Assembly (NCBI RefSeq): GCF_042652085.1
Contig: NZ_JBHSJF010000001.1
Span: 186,001 to 250,000 of the forward strand
Length of the DNA stretch: 64,000 bases
Source of the DNA: Flaviflagellibacter deserti
GTDB taxonomy: Bacteria; Pseudomonadota; Alphaproteobacteria; Rhizobiales; Methylopilaceae
Direction of reading: 5' to 3'
Both the position numbers and the translations under genes were made by a program. The notes beneath the pieces were generated by a model. The model was not told the DNA's origin. It saw only the letters and a program-made list of their open reading frames with translations, and ran no database searches. Each line of letters starts with the position of its first letter. The first letter of the stretch is position 1. This document shows, in pieces, positions 23,895 through 33,248 of this stretch.

Positions 23895-24557
23895 ATGACC
23901 GATTTGACCGAAGACGAAAAGAAGCAGGATGAGCTCTACCGTGAAGAAGGGCGTCTGCTGTTCGCGGGCGAGGCCACCTTCATGAAGGGCGCCGTCGCGA
24001 TCGATGGATTGCCGCCGATCGAGACCGTCGAGATCGCCTTCGCCGGGCGCTCGAATGTTGGCAAATCGAGCCTCGTCAACGCGCTCACCGGCAGGAAGAC
24101 CCTGGCCAAGGTGTCCAACACGCCGGGCCGCACCCAGGAACTCAACTTCTTCCGCATCGGCACGCGGCTGACCATGGTCGACATGCCGGGTTATGGTTTC
24201 GCTGAGGCGCCGGAAGCCAAGGTCCGGGCCTGGACGCGCCTCGTCCTCGATTATCTGCGCGGGCGCACCAATCTCGGCCGCGTCTACGTTCTGATCGATA
24301 GCCGCCATGGCGTGAAGAACACGGACACCCCGGTGCTCGATCTCCTCGACAAGACCGCGGTGTCCTACCAGGTCGTGCTGACCAAATGGGATCAGGTGAA
24401 GAAAGGCGATCGGGAGACGAGGCTCGATGAAGTCCGCGCCGCTTTGGCGCGTCGCCCCGCGGCGTATCCGGAGATAATCGTGACCTCATCGAAGGAAGGT
24501 GAGGGACTCGCCGACCTTAAGGCGGCAATTGTCCGGTTGATCGCGGAAAGGGCCTAG
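23895..24557 (+). CDS. engB: Ribosome biogenesis GTP-binding protein EngB (YihA/YsxC)
   Basis: Essential GTPase needed for assembly of the large ribosomal subunit. 220 residues from ATG 23895. G motifs are all present: G1 GRSNVGKSS, G2 around NTPGRTQ, G3 DMPGYG, G4 TKWD, G5 SSKEGEG. In Hyphomicrobiales engB commonly precedes argB, as here with one small gene between, which supports the taxonomic placement. Confidence 0.95.
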   Translation: MTDLTEDEKKQDELYREEGRLLFAGEATFMKGAVAIDGLPPIETVEIAFAGRSNVGKSSLVNALTGRKTLAKVSNTPGRTQELNFFRIGTRLTMVDMPGYGFAEAPEAKVRAWTRLVLDYLRGRTNLGRVYVLIDSRHGVKNTDTPVLDLLDKTAVSYQVVLTKWDQVKKGDRETRLDEVRAALARRPAAYPEIIVTSSKEGEGLADLKAAIVRLIAERA

Positions 24558-24569
24558 TCCCCAGCTGCG

Positions 24570-24649
24570 CCCTCATTGCCGGGCTCGACCCGGCAATCCA
24601 GTGCGGCGGTGTGGCTTCTGAATGCCCGGGTCAGGCCCGGGCTTGAGGG
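24570..24649. repeat. Palindromic intergenic repeat, family E
   Basis: Two hairpins in a row: TTGCCGGG-CTCGA-CCCGGCAA and GCCCGGG-TCA-GGCCCGGGC, bounded by CCCTCA/TGAGGG. It lies between engB and the DUF423 gene, and may process or stabilise the transcript. Only one copy was noticed. Confidence 0.7.
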
Positions 24650-24669
24650 ACGGGTAATTGGAGAACCAT

Positions 24670-25029
24670 ATGAGTCAGTTCTTCATCATCGTCGCCGGCG
24701 TCTTCGGCGCGCTCGGCGTTTCGCTCGCGGCCGTCGCTTCCCACACGGCCGGAGCGACCTCGCTCGGCTCTGCATCGTCGATGCTTCTGTTCCATGCGCC
24801 GGCTTTACTCGCCATCGGCTTGTTCGGCCGTGCGTCCGGCCCGGGCGGGCTGACGCTCAATCTCGGTGGGCTAGTCCTTCTGGTCGGCGCGGCCTTGTTC
24901 GCGGGCGATCTGGCGATGCGATTTTACAAGGGGACCGCACTGTTCCCGATGGCCGCGCCGACGGGCGGCACGATGATGATCGCCGGCTGGGCCGTCATCG
25001 TCGTTGCGGGTATCCTTTTGCGGCGTTGA
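24670..25029 (+). CDS. DUF423 family membrane protein
   Basis: 119 residues from ATG 24670, with TGGAG upstream. Four membrane helices (FFIIVAGVFGALGVSLAAVA; MLLFHAPALLAIGLFG; LGGLVLLVGAALFAGDL; GGTMMIAGWAVIVVAGILL). The FHAPALLAIGL segment and the GALGV opening are those of the small DUF423 inner-membrane family (E. coli YgdD), of unknown role. Confidence 0.85.
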   Translation: MSQFFIIVAGVFGALGVSLAAVASHTAGATSLGSASSMLLFHAPALLAIGLFGRASGPGGLTLNLGGLVLLVGAALFAGDLAMRFYKGTALFPMAAPTGGTMMIAGWAVIVVAGILLRR

Positions 25030-25037
25030 GCCTTCGC

Positions 25038-25070
25038 GCCCGAGCCGCTAGAAGCGACGGGCTTTTCTTT
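25038..25070 (+). terminator. Possible intrinsic terminator before argB
   Basis: Stem GCCCG/CGGGC with an inner CGCT/AGCG pair, then TTTTCTTT. It ends 13 bp before the argB start; it may terminate the upstream message or attenuate argB. Confidence 0.55.
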
Positions 25071-25083
25071 CCGGGTGCACCTT

Positions 25084-25971
25084 ATGGCCACTGACGTTTC
25101 GCCCCTCGACCGCGCGCGCATCCTCGCCGAGGCCCTTCCGCAGCTGCAGCGCTACGATGACGCCACCGTCGTCGTGAAGTATGGCGGCCACGCGATGGGC
25201 GAGGAGCACGCGGCGCGCGATTTTGCCCGCGACGTGGTCATGCTGAAGCTTGCCGGCCTGCATCCGATCGTCGTTCATGGCGGCGGTCCGCAGATCGGCT
25301 CGATGCTCAAGCGACTCAACATCGAGAGCAAGTTCCACGACGGCCTGCGCATCACCGACGGCGCGACCATGGAAGTGGTCGAGATGGTGCTCGGCCTCGT
25401 CAACAAGCAAATCGTGGCCGCGATCAACGCTGCCGGCGGCCGTGCCATCGGCCTCAGCGGCAAGGACGGCAACATGGTCACAGCGCGGAAGCTCGCGCCG
25501 CTGATGAAGGCCAGTTCGCCGGGTCTCGGCGACGATGTCGATCTCGGCTTTGTCGGTGAACCGGAATCGGTCGATCCGACCGTGCTCGAACTCGCCTCGA
25601 AGTCCGATCTCATCCCGGTTGTGGCGCCGGTCGCGACATCGCGCTGGGGCGAGACGCTGAACGTCAACGCCGACACCTTCGCAGGCGCCATCGCCGGCTC
25701 GGTGCGCGCCCGCCGCCTGCTCTTCCTCACCGACGTCTCCGGTGTGCTCGACAAGGAAAAGCAGCTGATCACTAAGATGTCGATCGACCAGGCTCGCCGC
25801 CGCATCGCCGATGGCACCATCACAGGCGGCATGATCCCGAAGGTCGAGACCTGCATGGACGCGCTGGAGCGCGGCGTCGACGGCGTCGTCATCCTCGACG
25901 GCAAGGTGCCGCACATCGTCCTGCTCGAACTTCTGACCGACCACGGCGCCGGCACGCTGGTCACGCGCTGA
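25084..25971 (+). CDS. argB: Acetylglutamate kinase
   Basis: Phosphorylates N-acetyl-L-glutamate in the second step of arginine synthesis. 295 residues from ATG 25084. Amino-acid kinase motifs: VVKYGGHAMG, VVHGGGPQIGSML, INAAGGRAIGLSGKDG, LFLTDVSGVLD and GGMIPKVETC. The N-terminal helix (LDRARILAEALPQLQRYD) is the one that makes the hexameric, arginine-inhibited form in other bacteria, so feedback inhibition is likely. The next gene starts 2 nt after the stop. Confidence 0.95.
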   Translation: MATDVSPLDRARILAEALPQLQRYDDATVVVKYGGHAMGEEHAARDFARDVVMLKLAGLHPIVVHGGGPQIGSMLKRLNIESKFHDGLRITDGATMEVVEMVLGLVNKQIVAAINAAGGRAIGLSGKDGNMVTARKLAPLMKASSPGLGDDVDLGFVGEPESVDPTVLELASKSDLIPVVAPVATSRWGETLNVNADTFAGAIAGSVRARRLLFLTDVSGVLDKEKQLITKMSIDQARRRIADGTITGGMIPKVETCMDALERGVDGVVILDGKVPHIVLLELLTDHGAGTLVTR

Positions 25972-25973
25972 CG

Positions 25974-26675
25974 ATGGCGACGGTGCGCGGTTTCGAGCAT
26001 GTCGACACCTGGGTGTTCGACCTCGACAACACGCTGTATCCGCCGTCCTGCCGCCTGTTCGAACTGATCGACCAGCGGATGATGATGTTTATCGCCGACC
26101 GCTTCGGCATCGACGGCATGTCGGCGCGGGCTCTGCAGAAGAACTATTACCGCCGTTACGGCACCAGCCTGCGCGGCCTGATGGAAGTCGACGGCGTCGA
26201 TCCCCATGCCTTCATGGATTTCGTCCACGACGTCTCGCATGAACGCCTGATCCCGGACCCGGCGCTGAAGGACGCGATCGCCGCTCTGCCGGGCAAGCGG
26301 TATGTGCTGACCAACGGCTCGCGCGGCCATGCCGAGCGCTGCGCCAATTCGCTTGGTCTCGGCGATCTCTTCCACGACATCTTCGACGTCGCGCAGGCAG
26401 ACTTCATTCCGAAGCCCGAGTGGCAGGCCTACGACCGCTTCGTCGCCCATCTGGGCGTCGACCCGTCGCGCTCGGCGATGTTCGAGGACCTCGCTCGCAA
26501 TCTCGCTGTGCCGCATGCACTCGGCATGACGACCGTGCTCGTCGTCCCGCGCGATGGCGATGTCGAAGAGCGCGCGATGCACGCCGAGGACAGCGAGCAG
26601 GGCCCGCACGTCGACCATGTCACGGACGATCTGGCGGGCTTTCTCGTCGGGTTGATGCACGAGCGCGCGGCCTAG
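25974..26675 (+). CDS. HAD-family pyrimidine 5'-nucleotidase
   Basis: 233 residues, starting 2 nt after argB. The HAD nucleophile motif is FDLDNTLYPPS, followed by YYRRYGTSLRGLM, motif II VLTNGS, and motif III with PKPEWQAYDRF and FEDLARN. This set is that of the Sdt1/Phm8-type pyrimidine 5'-nucleotidases, which release nucleosides from UMP and CMP. The last 30 residues are acidic and not conserved in my memory of the family. Cotranscribed with argB, as often seen in Hyphomicrobiales. Confidence 0.88.
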   Translation: MATVRGFEHVDTWVFDLDNTLYPPSCRLFELIDQRMMMFIADRFGIDGMSARALQKNYYRRYGTSLRGLMEVDGVDPHAFMDFVHDVSHERLIPDPALKDAIAALPGKRYVLTNGSRGHAERCANSLGLGDLFHDIFDVAQADFIPKPEWQAYDRFVAHLGVDPSRSAMFEDLARNLAVPHALGMTTVLVVPRDGDVEERAMHAEDSEQGPHVDHVTDDLAGFLVGLMHERAA

Positions 26676-26761
26676 CACTCCGCCTCTTCCATCTCGTCGA
26701 TTTGACCGTACGGTCATCGCATGGGATGTCGGGTTCCCGACTCGGATCGCCGCGCAGGCCC

Positions 26762-27262
26762 ATGTCCACAAATCTCGATTTTCATACTGAGGTCGTCCTC
26801 CGGGAAGCGCGGGACGAGGACGGGCGCGGCATACGCGATCTGATCGCCGGCGTCTTCGCCGAATATCCGGACCTCGTCTTCCTCGATGAGGAATTCCCCG
26901 AACTCGCCCGGGCGGCCACGAACTACCGGAATATGGGTGGTCGTCTCTGGGTTCTCGAGGACGGCCGCGAGATCATCGGCAGCATCGCCATCGTGCGGAG
27001 CGGCGAGCCCGGCATCGACGAGCTATTCAAGTTCTACCTTCACAAGAGCAGGCGCGGCAGCGGCCTTGCCGATGTGCTGTTCGGCAAGGCGCTCGATTTC
27101 GCACGGAGCAGGGGCAGCAAGGGCATCGTGCTGTGGACCGACACCCGCTTCGTGTCCGGACACCGCTTCTACGAGAAGAACGGCTTTATCCGTGGACGCG
27201 AGGAGCGCGAGCTTGGCGACGCCTCCAACAGCCGCGAATATGTTTATCGTCGCGACCTGTAG
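26762..27262 (+). CDS. GNAT family N-acetyltransferase
   Basis: 166 residues from ATG 26762. The GNAT fold is recognisable: VVLREARDEDGRGIRDLI, EIIGSIAIVRS, the acetyl-CoA loop in FYLHKSRRGSGLADVLFGKA, and HRFYEKNGFIRG. The substrate is unknown. The upstream frame is open but is only a shadow of the nucleotidase gene. Confidence 0.85.
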   Translation: MSTNLDFHTEVVLREARDEDGRGIRDLIAGVFAEYPDLVFLDEEFPELARAATNYRNMGGRLWVLEDGREIIGSIAIVRSGEPGIDELFKFYLHKSRRGSGLADVLFGKALDFARSRGSKGIVLWTDTRFVSGHRFYEKNGFIRGREERELGDASNSREYVYRRDL

Positions 27263-27280
27263 ACTGAGTCTCCGACGGTC

Positions 27281-27757
27281 ATGAGATTTCGCCTGGGCGC
27301 CCAGCTCTTCATGGCGGCCACTTTGGTCGCGGCAATGCTGTTGGCCGCGTTCTGCATCTTCCTGCTTTACCAGGGCGAACCGGCTTTCAAGGCCGCCGCG
27401 ACTATCAGCCTGTCGATCCTCGTCGCCGCGCAGATCGTCCTCTCGGGCGCCGTTTACGCGTGGTCCATTGTGCGCCAGCAGCGCGAGGTGACGGAGATCG
27501 CGGGCGCGCTCGCCGTCGCCCAGTTCGCCGAGGCGATCCACACAAGGCGCGGCGAGATCATCTCCGATCCGATCATCGAACAGGCGGTGCTGGGGGCGCC
27601 CGCTGACCTTCTTGCGGCCTTTTTCCGACTGCGCGACCGGGTGAAGATCTCCGACTTCAACGACGAGATCCAGGAAACTGCGCTCGCGCTCGCCCGCGAC
27701 GCGAAGGTCTTCGCCTATCGCCGCCCGCAGACGGAGTGGCTGACGCGGACGTACTGA
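27281..27757 (+). CDS. Two-TM hypothetical membrane protein
   Basis: 158 residues. Two membrane helices (LFMAATLVAAMLLAAFCIFLL and ISLSILVAAQIVLSGAVYAW) are followed by a cytosolic helical domain (EVTEIAGALAVAQFAEAIH, DLLAAFFRLRDRVKISDF). It begins 18 nt after the GNAT gene. No family recognised. Confidence 0.65.
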   Translation: MRFRLGAQLFMAATLVAAMLLAAFCIFLLYQGEPAFKAAATISLSILVAAQIVLSGAVYAWSIVRQQREVTEIAGALAVAQFAEAIHTRRGEIISDPIIEQAVLGAPADLLAAFFRLRDRVKISDFNDEIQETALALARDAKVFAYRRPQTEWLTRTY

Positions 27758-27849
27758 CTGCGACCTTCGTCTGCCTTGAGACACGGCATCCGCGTTCCTA
27801 AATCACCGAGGCCGTGCAACGTCTTCGCCGGCGATCTTCGAGATTTTCA

Positions 27850-29034
27850 ATGACGACAGATACCGTGGCAGCAGCGCATCCGCACGGCATTTCCGGCGGC
27901 ATGACATTCCTCATGGCCGCGGCCTGCGGGATCCTGGCCGCCAATCTCTATTACGCCCAGCCGCTGATCGCGCTGATCGGCCCGGATGTGGGGCTCTCGG
28001 AGAGCACCGCGAGCTTCGTCGTGACCTTGACCCAGGTCGGCTATGCGCTCGGCCTGTTCTTCCTCGTCCCGCTCGGCGACGTCCTGCGGAACCGCCGGCT
28101 GATCCTGATCGCCATCGCCGCCAACATCTTTTCGCTGGCGCTGGCAGCGCTCGTTCCGAATGCAATCGTCTTTCTCGTCTCCGCCTTCCTGATCGGTCTG
28201 ACCGCCAGCGCCTGCCAGATGGTCATCCCGATCGCGGCTCACATGGCGACGGACGCCGCGCGCGGCCGCGTCGTCGGCAATATCATGAGCGGGCTTCTGG
28301 TCGGCATCCTGCTCGCCCGTCCGCTCGCCAGCCTCGTCGCCGCCGATTTCGGCTGGCGCGGCATGTTCGTTCTGGCGATCGGGATGATGGTCGTGCTCGG
28401 CGGCTTCCTGTTCCAGATGCTGCCGGAGCGCCATCCGGCCGCGCCTCTGCCATATGGCAAGCTGATCGCCTCGCTCTGGACGATCCTGCGCGACAGCCCG
28501 GTCCTGCAGCGCCGCACCGCCTATCAGACGGCGATGTTCGCGACCTTCACCCTGTTCTGGACGGCCGTGCCGCTCGAACTCGCGAGCGACACCTTCGGCC
28601 TCGGCCAGCGCGGCATCGCGCTCTTTGCGCTTGCCGGCGCGGCGGGCGCTCTGGCGGCTCCGATTGCCGGTCGCGCTGCCGATCGAGGCTGGAGCAAGAC
28701 CGGAACCGGCCTGTCGATGTTCCTCGTCTTCGCCGGTTTCGCGCTCTGCCTGTTCGGTACCTGGGGCTCGCTCGCCGCGCTCGTGGTTGCAGGCATCGGC
28801 ATCGATCTTGGCGTGCAGGGCAACATGGTCATCGGCCAGCGCGCGATCTATGGGCTCAACCCGCATATGCGCAGCCGGATCAACGGCATCTACATCGCGA
28901 TCTTCTTCCTCGGCGGTGCCGTCGGATCGGCGATCGCGAGCCCGGTCTATTCAGCCTTTGGCTGGCCGGGCATCTGCATTATCGGAATGGCCATGCCGCT
29001 CGCAGCGCTCGCCTTCTACGCCACCGAGAAATGA
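27850..29034 (+). CDS. Major facilitator superfamily exporter
   Basis: 394 residues from ATG 27850, with 12 predicted membrane helices. It opens with GGMTFLMAAACGILAANLYY, then QPLIALI; the first cytoplasmic loop has GDVLRNRRLILI, in place of the usual GxLaDrxGrr. It is of the drug or sugar efflux branch (YnfM/arabinose-efflux like); the substrate cannot be assigned. A terminator hairpin follows and the chemoreceptor gene converges on it. Confidence 0.85.
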   Translation: MTTDTVAAAHPHGISGGMTFLMAAACGILAANLYYAQPLIALIGPDVGLSESTASFVVTLTQVGYALGLFFLVPLGDVLRNRRLILIAIAANIFSLALAALVPNAIVFLVSAFLIGLTASACQMVIPIAAHMATDAARGRVVGNIMSGLLVGILLARPLASLVAADFGWRGMFVLAIGMMVVLGGFLFQMLPERHPAAPLPYGKLIASLWTILRDSPVLQRRTAYQTAMFATFTLFWTAVPLELASDTFGLGQRGIALFALAGAAGALAAPIAGRAADRGWSKTGTGLSMFLVFAGFALCLFGTWGSLAALVVAGIGIDLGVQGNMVIGQRAIYGLNPHMRSRINGIYIAIFFLGGAVGSAIASPVYSAFGWPGICIIGMAMPLAALAFYATEK

Positions 29035-29059
29035 AAAGGCGCGGCGGAGCCGCGCCTTT
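29035..29059. terminator. Hairpin terminator between convergent genes
   Basis: 11-bp stem AAAGGCGCGGC/GCCGCGCCTTT with a GGA loop. A-rich and T-rich edges allow use by both the MFS and the chemoreceptor genes. Confidence 0.8.
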
Positions 29060-29081
29060 CGCTTGTACGTACGTCCAGTTT

Positions 29082-31169
29082 TTACGCCGCCTGAACTCGG
29101 CTGACGAAAGCCTCCACCTCTCGCTGCAGCGCAACCGACTGGCGGGCCAGTTCGCCGGCTGTGCCGAGAAGCTGCGACGCGGCGGCGCCGGTCTCGTGCG
29201 TCGCGCGGGTGACGCCCTCGATGTTGTGGGCGACCTCATCGGCTTCGCGCGCCGCGTTCTGGACGTTGTGCGAAATCTCGCCGGTCGCGGCACCTTGTTC
29301 CTCGACGGCCGCCGCGATCGCATTGGCGACGCCGTCCATCTGGCGGATGGTTTCGCCGATATGGCGGATCGCCTCGACTGAATCCTGTGTCTGGGTTTGG
29401 ATCGCGGTTATCTGCGTGGCGATCTCGTCGGTGGCCTTGGCGGTCTGGGCGGCGAGGTTCTTGACCTCGTTCGCCACCACCGCGAAGCCGCGCCCACTCT
29501 CGCCGGCACGCGCCGCCTCGATCGTGGCGTTGAGCGCGAGAAGGTTGGTCTGGGCGGCGATCGCCTGAATCAGGCCGACCACGTCGCCGACCTTCTGGCT
29601 GGCCTCGGCAAGCGCCGCGATGCGGGCATTGGTGCGTTCGGCCTCTTCGACGGCGCGGCCGGCCATTTCACTCGAATGTGTGACCTGTCGGGCGATCTCC
29701 GTGATCGACGAGGCGAGTTCCTCGCTTGCGGCGGCGACCGTCTGCACGTTGCTGGTCGTGCGCTGGGTCGAATCCGAGGCGGCGATCGACTGGTTCGAGG
29801 CCTTGCCGGCGGTATCAGACAGCGTCTGCGCGGCGGCTTCGGTCTCAGTCGCGGCCGAGGAAACGATGCCGATAATGCCTCCGATGGCCGACTGGAATTC
29901 GCCGACGAAGCGGCCGAGTTCTGTCTTGCGCTCTTCCTCACTTCGGGCGCGAGCGGCGGCACGGAGCTGCGACTCCTCCAGTGCCTTGGCCTTCAGGCCG
30001 TCGCGGAATGCGATGACCGATTTACCGATATCGCCGATCTCGTCCGCGCGGACGGCTTCCGGGACCTCGGCCTCGTAATCGCCTCCGGCCATCTGGTCGA
30101 GCGTCTTGCCGAGCGAGCGAAGCGGACGGCCGACCATGGTGCGGAGCAGCGCGAAGATTACGCCGCAGGCGATCAGGATGGCGAGTCCACTCAAACCGAT
30201 CAGCGTTTCGCGGGCTTCCGTCACCGTGGCGGTCAAAGTCGCGACCGGCACGGCGGTGACGAGCGTCCAGTTCTCCTTCGTCGCACCGGCGGCGAAAGGC
30301 TGGGCCATATAGCGCCACACAGCGCCGTCGCGGCCGACGGCTTCCAGTTCCGCTCCGGCACCATTCGCCATTGCCTGCTTGGCGACCTCGGCGATGGGAC
30401 CGTCGGTCTTGTCCATCGGCTTCACCGAGGCGGCGAGGTCCGGGTGGGCGACGACCAGGCCGGACGAGGAGACGACGGCGACATAGCCGGTGCCGAACGG
30501 CTTCACGTTCGAGAGGTCGGCCCCGAGCGGGCCGAGATCGATGTCGACGCCGGCGGTGCCGACATATTTGCCGTCGATGACCATCGGCACGCCGAAGGAC
30601 ATCATCGTCACGTCCTTGCCGTTGACCGGGTAGAGATAGGGCTCGATCGCGACAGAGCGGTTCTGCTTCTTCGGCTGCTGGTAATAGTCGCCGTCAGAGG
30701 TCTGGGCGTCGTAGCCGACCAGGACTTCGCGCGATGGATAACCCTTGCCACGGTGCCAATAGGGGACGAAGCGGCCGGTCGCGTCGTGCTTCGGCGCCTG
30801 GTTGGCGAATTCGGCGTCGCGGCCGTCGAAGGCGTTCGGCTCCCAGCCGGTCCAGACGCCGATCAACTGCGGGTTCTGCGCCAGGATCTTCTTGAGCATC
30901 GCATCGTGCTGGTCGCGATCCTTTACGCCTGCCTTGTTGAGCGCGGTCACCGCGTTGGCGATATCGTCGGCCGTCTTCTCGGCGAGGTCGAGCCGGCTGC
31001 GCACCGCCCGGACCTGGTTCTTCAGGGTTTCCGACTGGAGAGCGTAGGTCTCCGTCTCGATAGAGGAACTGATCTGGCGATCGAGGAAGAAGGCCGTGGC
31101 GCCGAACACGCCGGCAAGAGCGACACCGCCGAAGACGGACGTCTTCAGCGAAAGGGAACGCATACGCAT
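29082..31169 (-). CDS. Methyl-accepting chemotaxis protein with dCache sensor
   Basis: 695-residue transmembrane receptor that controls the CheA kinase. ATG 31169 is preceded by GGGGGG. Order: TM1 near 7-29; periplasmic dCache_1 domain (about 35-310) with GVWTGWEPN, RFVPYWHR, GYPSREVLVGYDA, YYQQP and GTAGVDIDL, as in amino-acid-type Cache sensors; TM2 (LIGLSGLAILIACGVIFALL); HAMP (RPLRSLGKTLDQMAGGDY); and the signalling domain with the hairpin tip QTNLLALNATIEAARAGE then GRGFAVVA. The ligand cannot be told. It has no C-terminal CheR-binding pentapeptide (ends VSRVQAA). Confidence 0.93.
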   Translation of the reverse strand: MRMRSLSLKTSVFGGVALAGVFGATAFFLDRQISSSIETETYALQSETLKNQVRAVRSRLDLAEKTADDIANAVTALNKAGVKDRDQHDAMLKKILAQNPQLIGVWTGWEPNAFDGRDAEFANQAPKHDATGRFVPYWHRGKGYPSREVLVGYDAQTSDGDYYQQPKKQNRSVAIEPYLYPVNGKDVTMMSFGVPMVIDGKYVGTAGVDIDLGPLGADLSNVKPFGTGYVAVVSSSGLVVAHPDLAASVKPMDKTDGPIAEVAKQAMANGAGAELEAVGRDGAVWRYMAQPFAAGATKENWTLVTAVPVATLTATVTEARETLIGLSGLAILIACGVIFALLRTMVGRPLRSLGKTLDQMAGGDYEAEVPEAVRADEIGDIGKSVIAFRDGLKAKALEESQLRAAARARSEEERKTELGRFVGEFQSAIGGIIGIVSSAATETEAAAQTLSDTAGKASNQSIAASDSTQRTTSNVQTVAAASEELASSITEIARQVTHSSEMAGRAVEEAERTNARIAALAEASQKVGDVVGLIQAIAAQTNLLALNATIEAARAGESGRGFAVVANEVKNLAAQTAKATDEIATQITAIQTQTQDSVEAIRHIGETIRQMDGVANAIAAAVEEQGAATGEISHNVQNAAREADEVAHNIEGVTRATHETGAAASQLLGTAGELARQSVALQREVEAFVSRVQAA

Positions 31170-31295
31170 CACGGAAAACCCCCCGGCATTACCGCTCTAT
31201 GTGTATGGTTCTGATTGTAATTTCCGAGTTAACTACCGCTTTGCCATAAGAGATTTCTGCTGCGGCGCCCTGTCTCAGGCGTTAGCTTGATCCGA

Positions 31296-33068
31296 ATGGC
31301 CAACCGCTCCGAAATCCGCCGAACCTTCGCCGCCTATGGCCGCGCTTTCGGTCTGCTCCTCGCCGAGCGCGGACGCACGATTGCCCTCATTCTCTCGGGT
31401 TTCGTAATCGCGGCGCTGCAGGTCGCCGAGCCCGTCCTGTTCGGCCGCGCGATCGACGCGATGACCGCCGGCACGCCGAGCTTCCACCTTATCCTGCTGT
31501 GGGCCGGGGCTGGCTTCGGCGCCTTTCTGTTCGGCCTCGTCGTCGCGCTTCTCGCCGACCGGCTGTGCCATCGCCGACGTCTCGCGACCATGGCCGCCTA
31601 TCTCGAACATGTCCTGACCCTTCCGGCCTCATTTCACACCGAGGCCCGTTCGGGCCAGCTGATGCGGGTGATGACGGTCGGCGTCGATTCCATGTTCGTG
31701 CTCTGGCTGTCGATCCTGCGCGAGCACTTCACCAGTCTCGTCTCGCTCTTCGTCCTCATCCCGATCGCGTTCTGGATGAACTGGAAGCTCGCGCTCCTCC
31801 TGCTGGCGCTGATGGTCGTCTACGTTTGCGTCAACGCGCTGGTCGTCCGCCGGACCTCCGGCGGGCAGGCTGAGGTCGAGGCGCGGTTCAGCGACATTTC
31901 CGGCCGGGTGGGCGATCTCTTCGGCAATGTCTCGGTGCTGCAGAGCTTCCTCGCAGTGCCGACGGAACTGGCGAATATCCGCCGTTCGCTCGCGAGCCTG
32001 CTCGAGACGCAATATCCAGTGCTGAACTGGTGGGCGGTGATGAGTGTGCTGACCCGCGCCGCGTCCTCGCTCTCGATCGTCGCCATCTTCGCCCTCGGCG
32101 CCATGTTGCGCGAGACGGAGGGCACGACGGTCGGCGAGATCGTCTCCTTCGTGGGCTTCTCGAACATGCTGATCGGCCGGCTCGATCAGATGACTGGTTT
32201 CGTGATGAGCGTGTTCTTTCGCGGCCCGCAGCTCGTCCAGTTTTTCGAGATCATGGACGAACGCCCCGGACCGCCCGAGAAACGGGGCGCGACGCCGCTT
32301 GCACTGCTCGGCGGTCATGTCGTGTTCGACGACGTCACGTTCCGCTATCCGACCGGTTCGGGCGGCCTGAAGGGCCTGACCTTCGAGGCCCGCCCCGGCG
32401 AGACCGTCGCCCTTGTCGGCCCGACCGGGTCCGGCAAATCGACCACGCTCGCGCTCCTCCAGCGTGCATGGGACCCGCAATCCGGCCGCATCTTCATCGA
32501 TGGCCAGGACATCAGCGACGTCACGCTCGCCTCGCTGCACGCCGCCATCGCCGTCGTCTTCCAGGATGCCGGACTGTTCAACCGCTCGATCGCCGAGAAC
32601 ATCCGCATGGGCCGCCTCGACGCCAGTGATGCCGAGATCGAGGCCGCGGCCAGGCTCGCGGAGGCGCACGATTTCATCGCGAGGAAACAGGAAGGCTACC
32701 GGACCATGGTCGGCGAGCGCGGGCAGGGGCTGTCGGGTGGCGAGCGCCAGCGCATCGCCGTCGCCCGCGCGCTCCTAAAAAATTCGCCGATCCTGATCCT
32801 CGACGAGGCGACCTCCGCACTCGACGTCGCAACCGAGGCCCGCGTCCAGGCGGCGCTTGATCGTCTCCGGGAGGGCCGCACCACCTTCGTCATCGCCCAC
32901 CGGCTGTCGACCGTCCGCTCTGCCGATCGCATCATCGTGCTGGAGGACGGCAAGCTTGCCGAACAGGGCGGCTACGATGCGCTTGTCGCAAAAGGTGGGC
33001 TTTTCGCGAGTATGGTCGCCGCCGCCGCATTCTCGGTTCCGAGCGAAGATAAGGCGGAAATCGGCTGA
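31296..33068 (+). CDS. ndvA: Cyclic beta-1,2-glucan ABC exporter NdvA/ChvA
   Basis: Half-size ABC exporter (590 residues from ATG 31296) that, in rhizobia, Agrobacterium and Brucella, moves cyclic beta-1,2-glucan to the periplasm. Six membrane helices in the first 320 residues include the family-typical start RRTFAAYGRAFGLLLAERGR. The ATPase has Walker A GPTGSGKST, signature LSGGERQR, Walker B ILILDEATSALD and the H-loop IAHRLST. Length matches NdvA (about 588). No cyclic glucan synthase gene is in the window. Substrate follows from family, not from this sequence. Confidence 0.9.
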   Translation: MANRSEIRRTFAAYGRAFGLLLAERGRTIALILSGFVIAALQVAEPVLFGRAIDAMTAGTPSFHLILLWAGAGFGAFLFGLVVALLADRLCHRRRLATMAAYLEHVLTLPASFHTEARSGQLMRVMTVGVDSMFVLWLSILREHFTSLVSLFVLIPIAFWMNWKLALLLLALMVVYVCVNALVVRRTSGGQAEVEARFSDISGRVGDLFGNVSVLQSFLAVPTELANIRRSLASLLETQYPVLNWWAVMSVLTRAASSLSIVAIFALGAMLRETEGTTVGEIVSFVGFSNMLIGRLDQMTGFVMSVFFRGPQLVQFFEIMDERPGPPEKRGATPLALLGGHVVFDDVTFRYPTGSGGLKGLTFEARPGETVALVGPTGSGKSTTLALLQRAWDPQSGRIFIDGQDISDVTLASLHAAIAVVFQDAGLFNRSIAENIRMGRLDASDAEIEAAARLAEAHDFIARKQEGYRTMVGERGQGLSGGERQRIAVARALLKNSPILILDEATSALDVATEARVQAALDRLREGRTTFVIAHRLSTVRSADRIIVLEDGKLAEQGGYDALVAKGGLFASMVAAAAFSVPSEDKAEIG

Positions 33069-33127
33069 CGCCATGATCTCGCCGCCAAAGCGCGATTAAC
33101 CGGACTCGCGATTTAGCGTCCGGCGTT

Positions 33128-33156
33128 CTTGACAAGCTAAAGGCTCCCGCCTACCT
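33128..33156 (+). promoter_or_regulatory. Heat-shock type promoter of groESL
   Basis: CTTGAC (33128-33133), 16-nt spacer, CCTACCT (33150-33156). This fits the rhizobial RpoH pattern (CTTGAC/CCTATnT) but is also close to the housekeeping pattern. Confidence 0.6.
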
Positions 33157-33167
33157 CCTGCGCGGCT

Positions 33168-33194
33168 TTAGCACTCCTTAAGTGGGACTGCTAA
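33168..33194 (+). promoter_or_regulatory. CIRCE operator for HrcA
   Basis: TTAGCACTC-N9-GACTGCTAA, one mismatch from the consensus TTAGCACTC-N9-GAGTGCTAA, just downstream of the promoter and 54 bp before groES. HrcA is expected to repress the operon here. Confidence 0.92.
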
Positions 33195-33248
33195 CAGCCT
33201 CAGTTTGCATAGGTCGGCCCTGGGCCAAAACCTGAAGGATAAAACCCG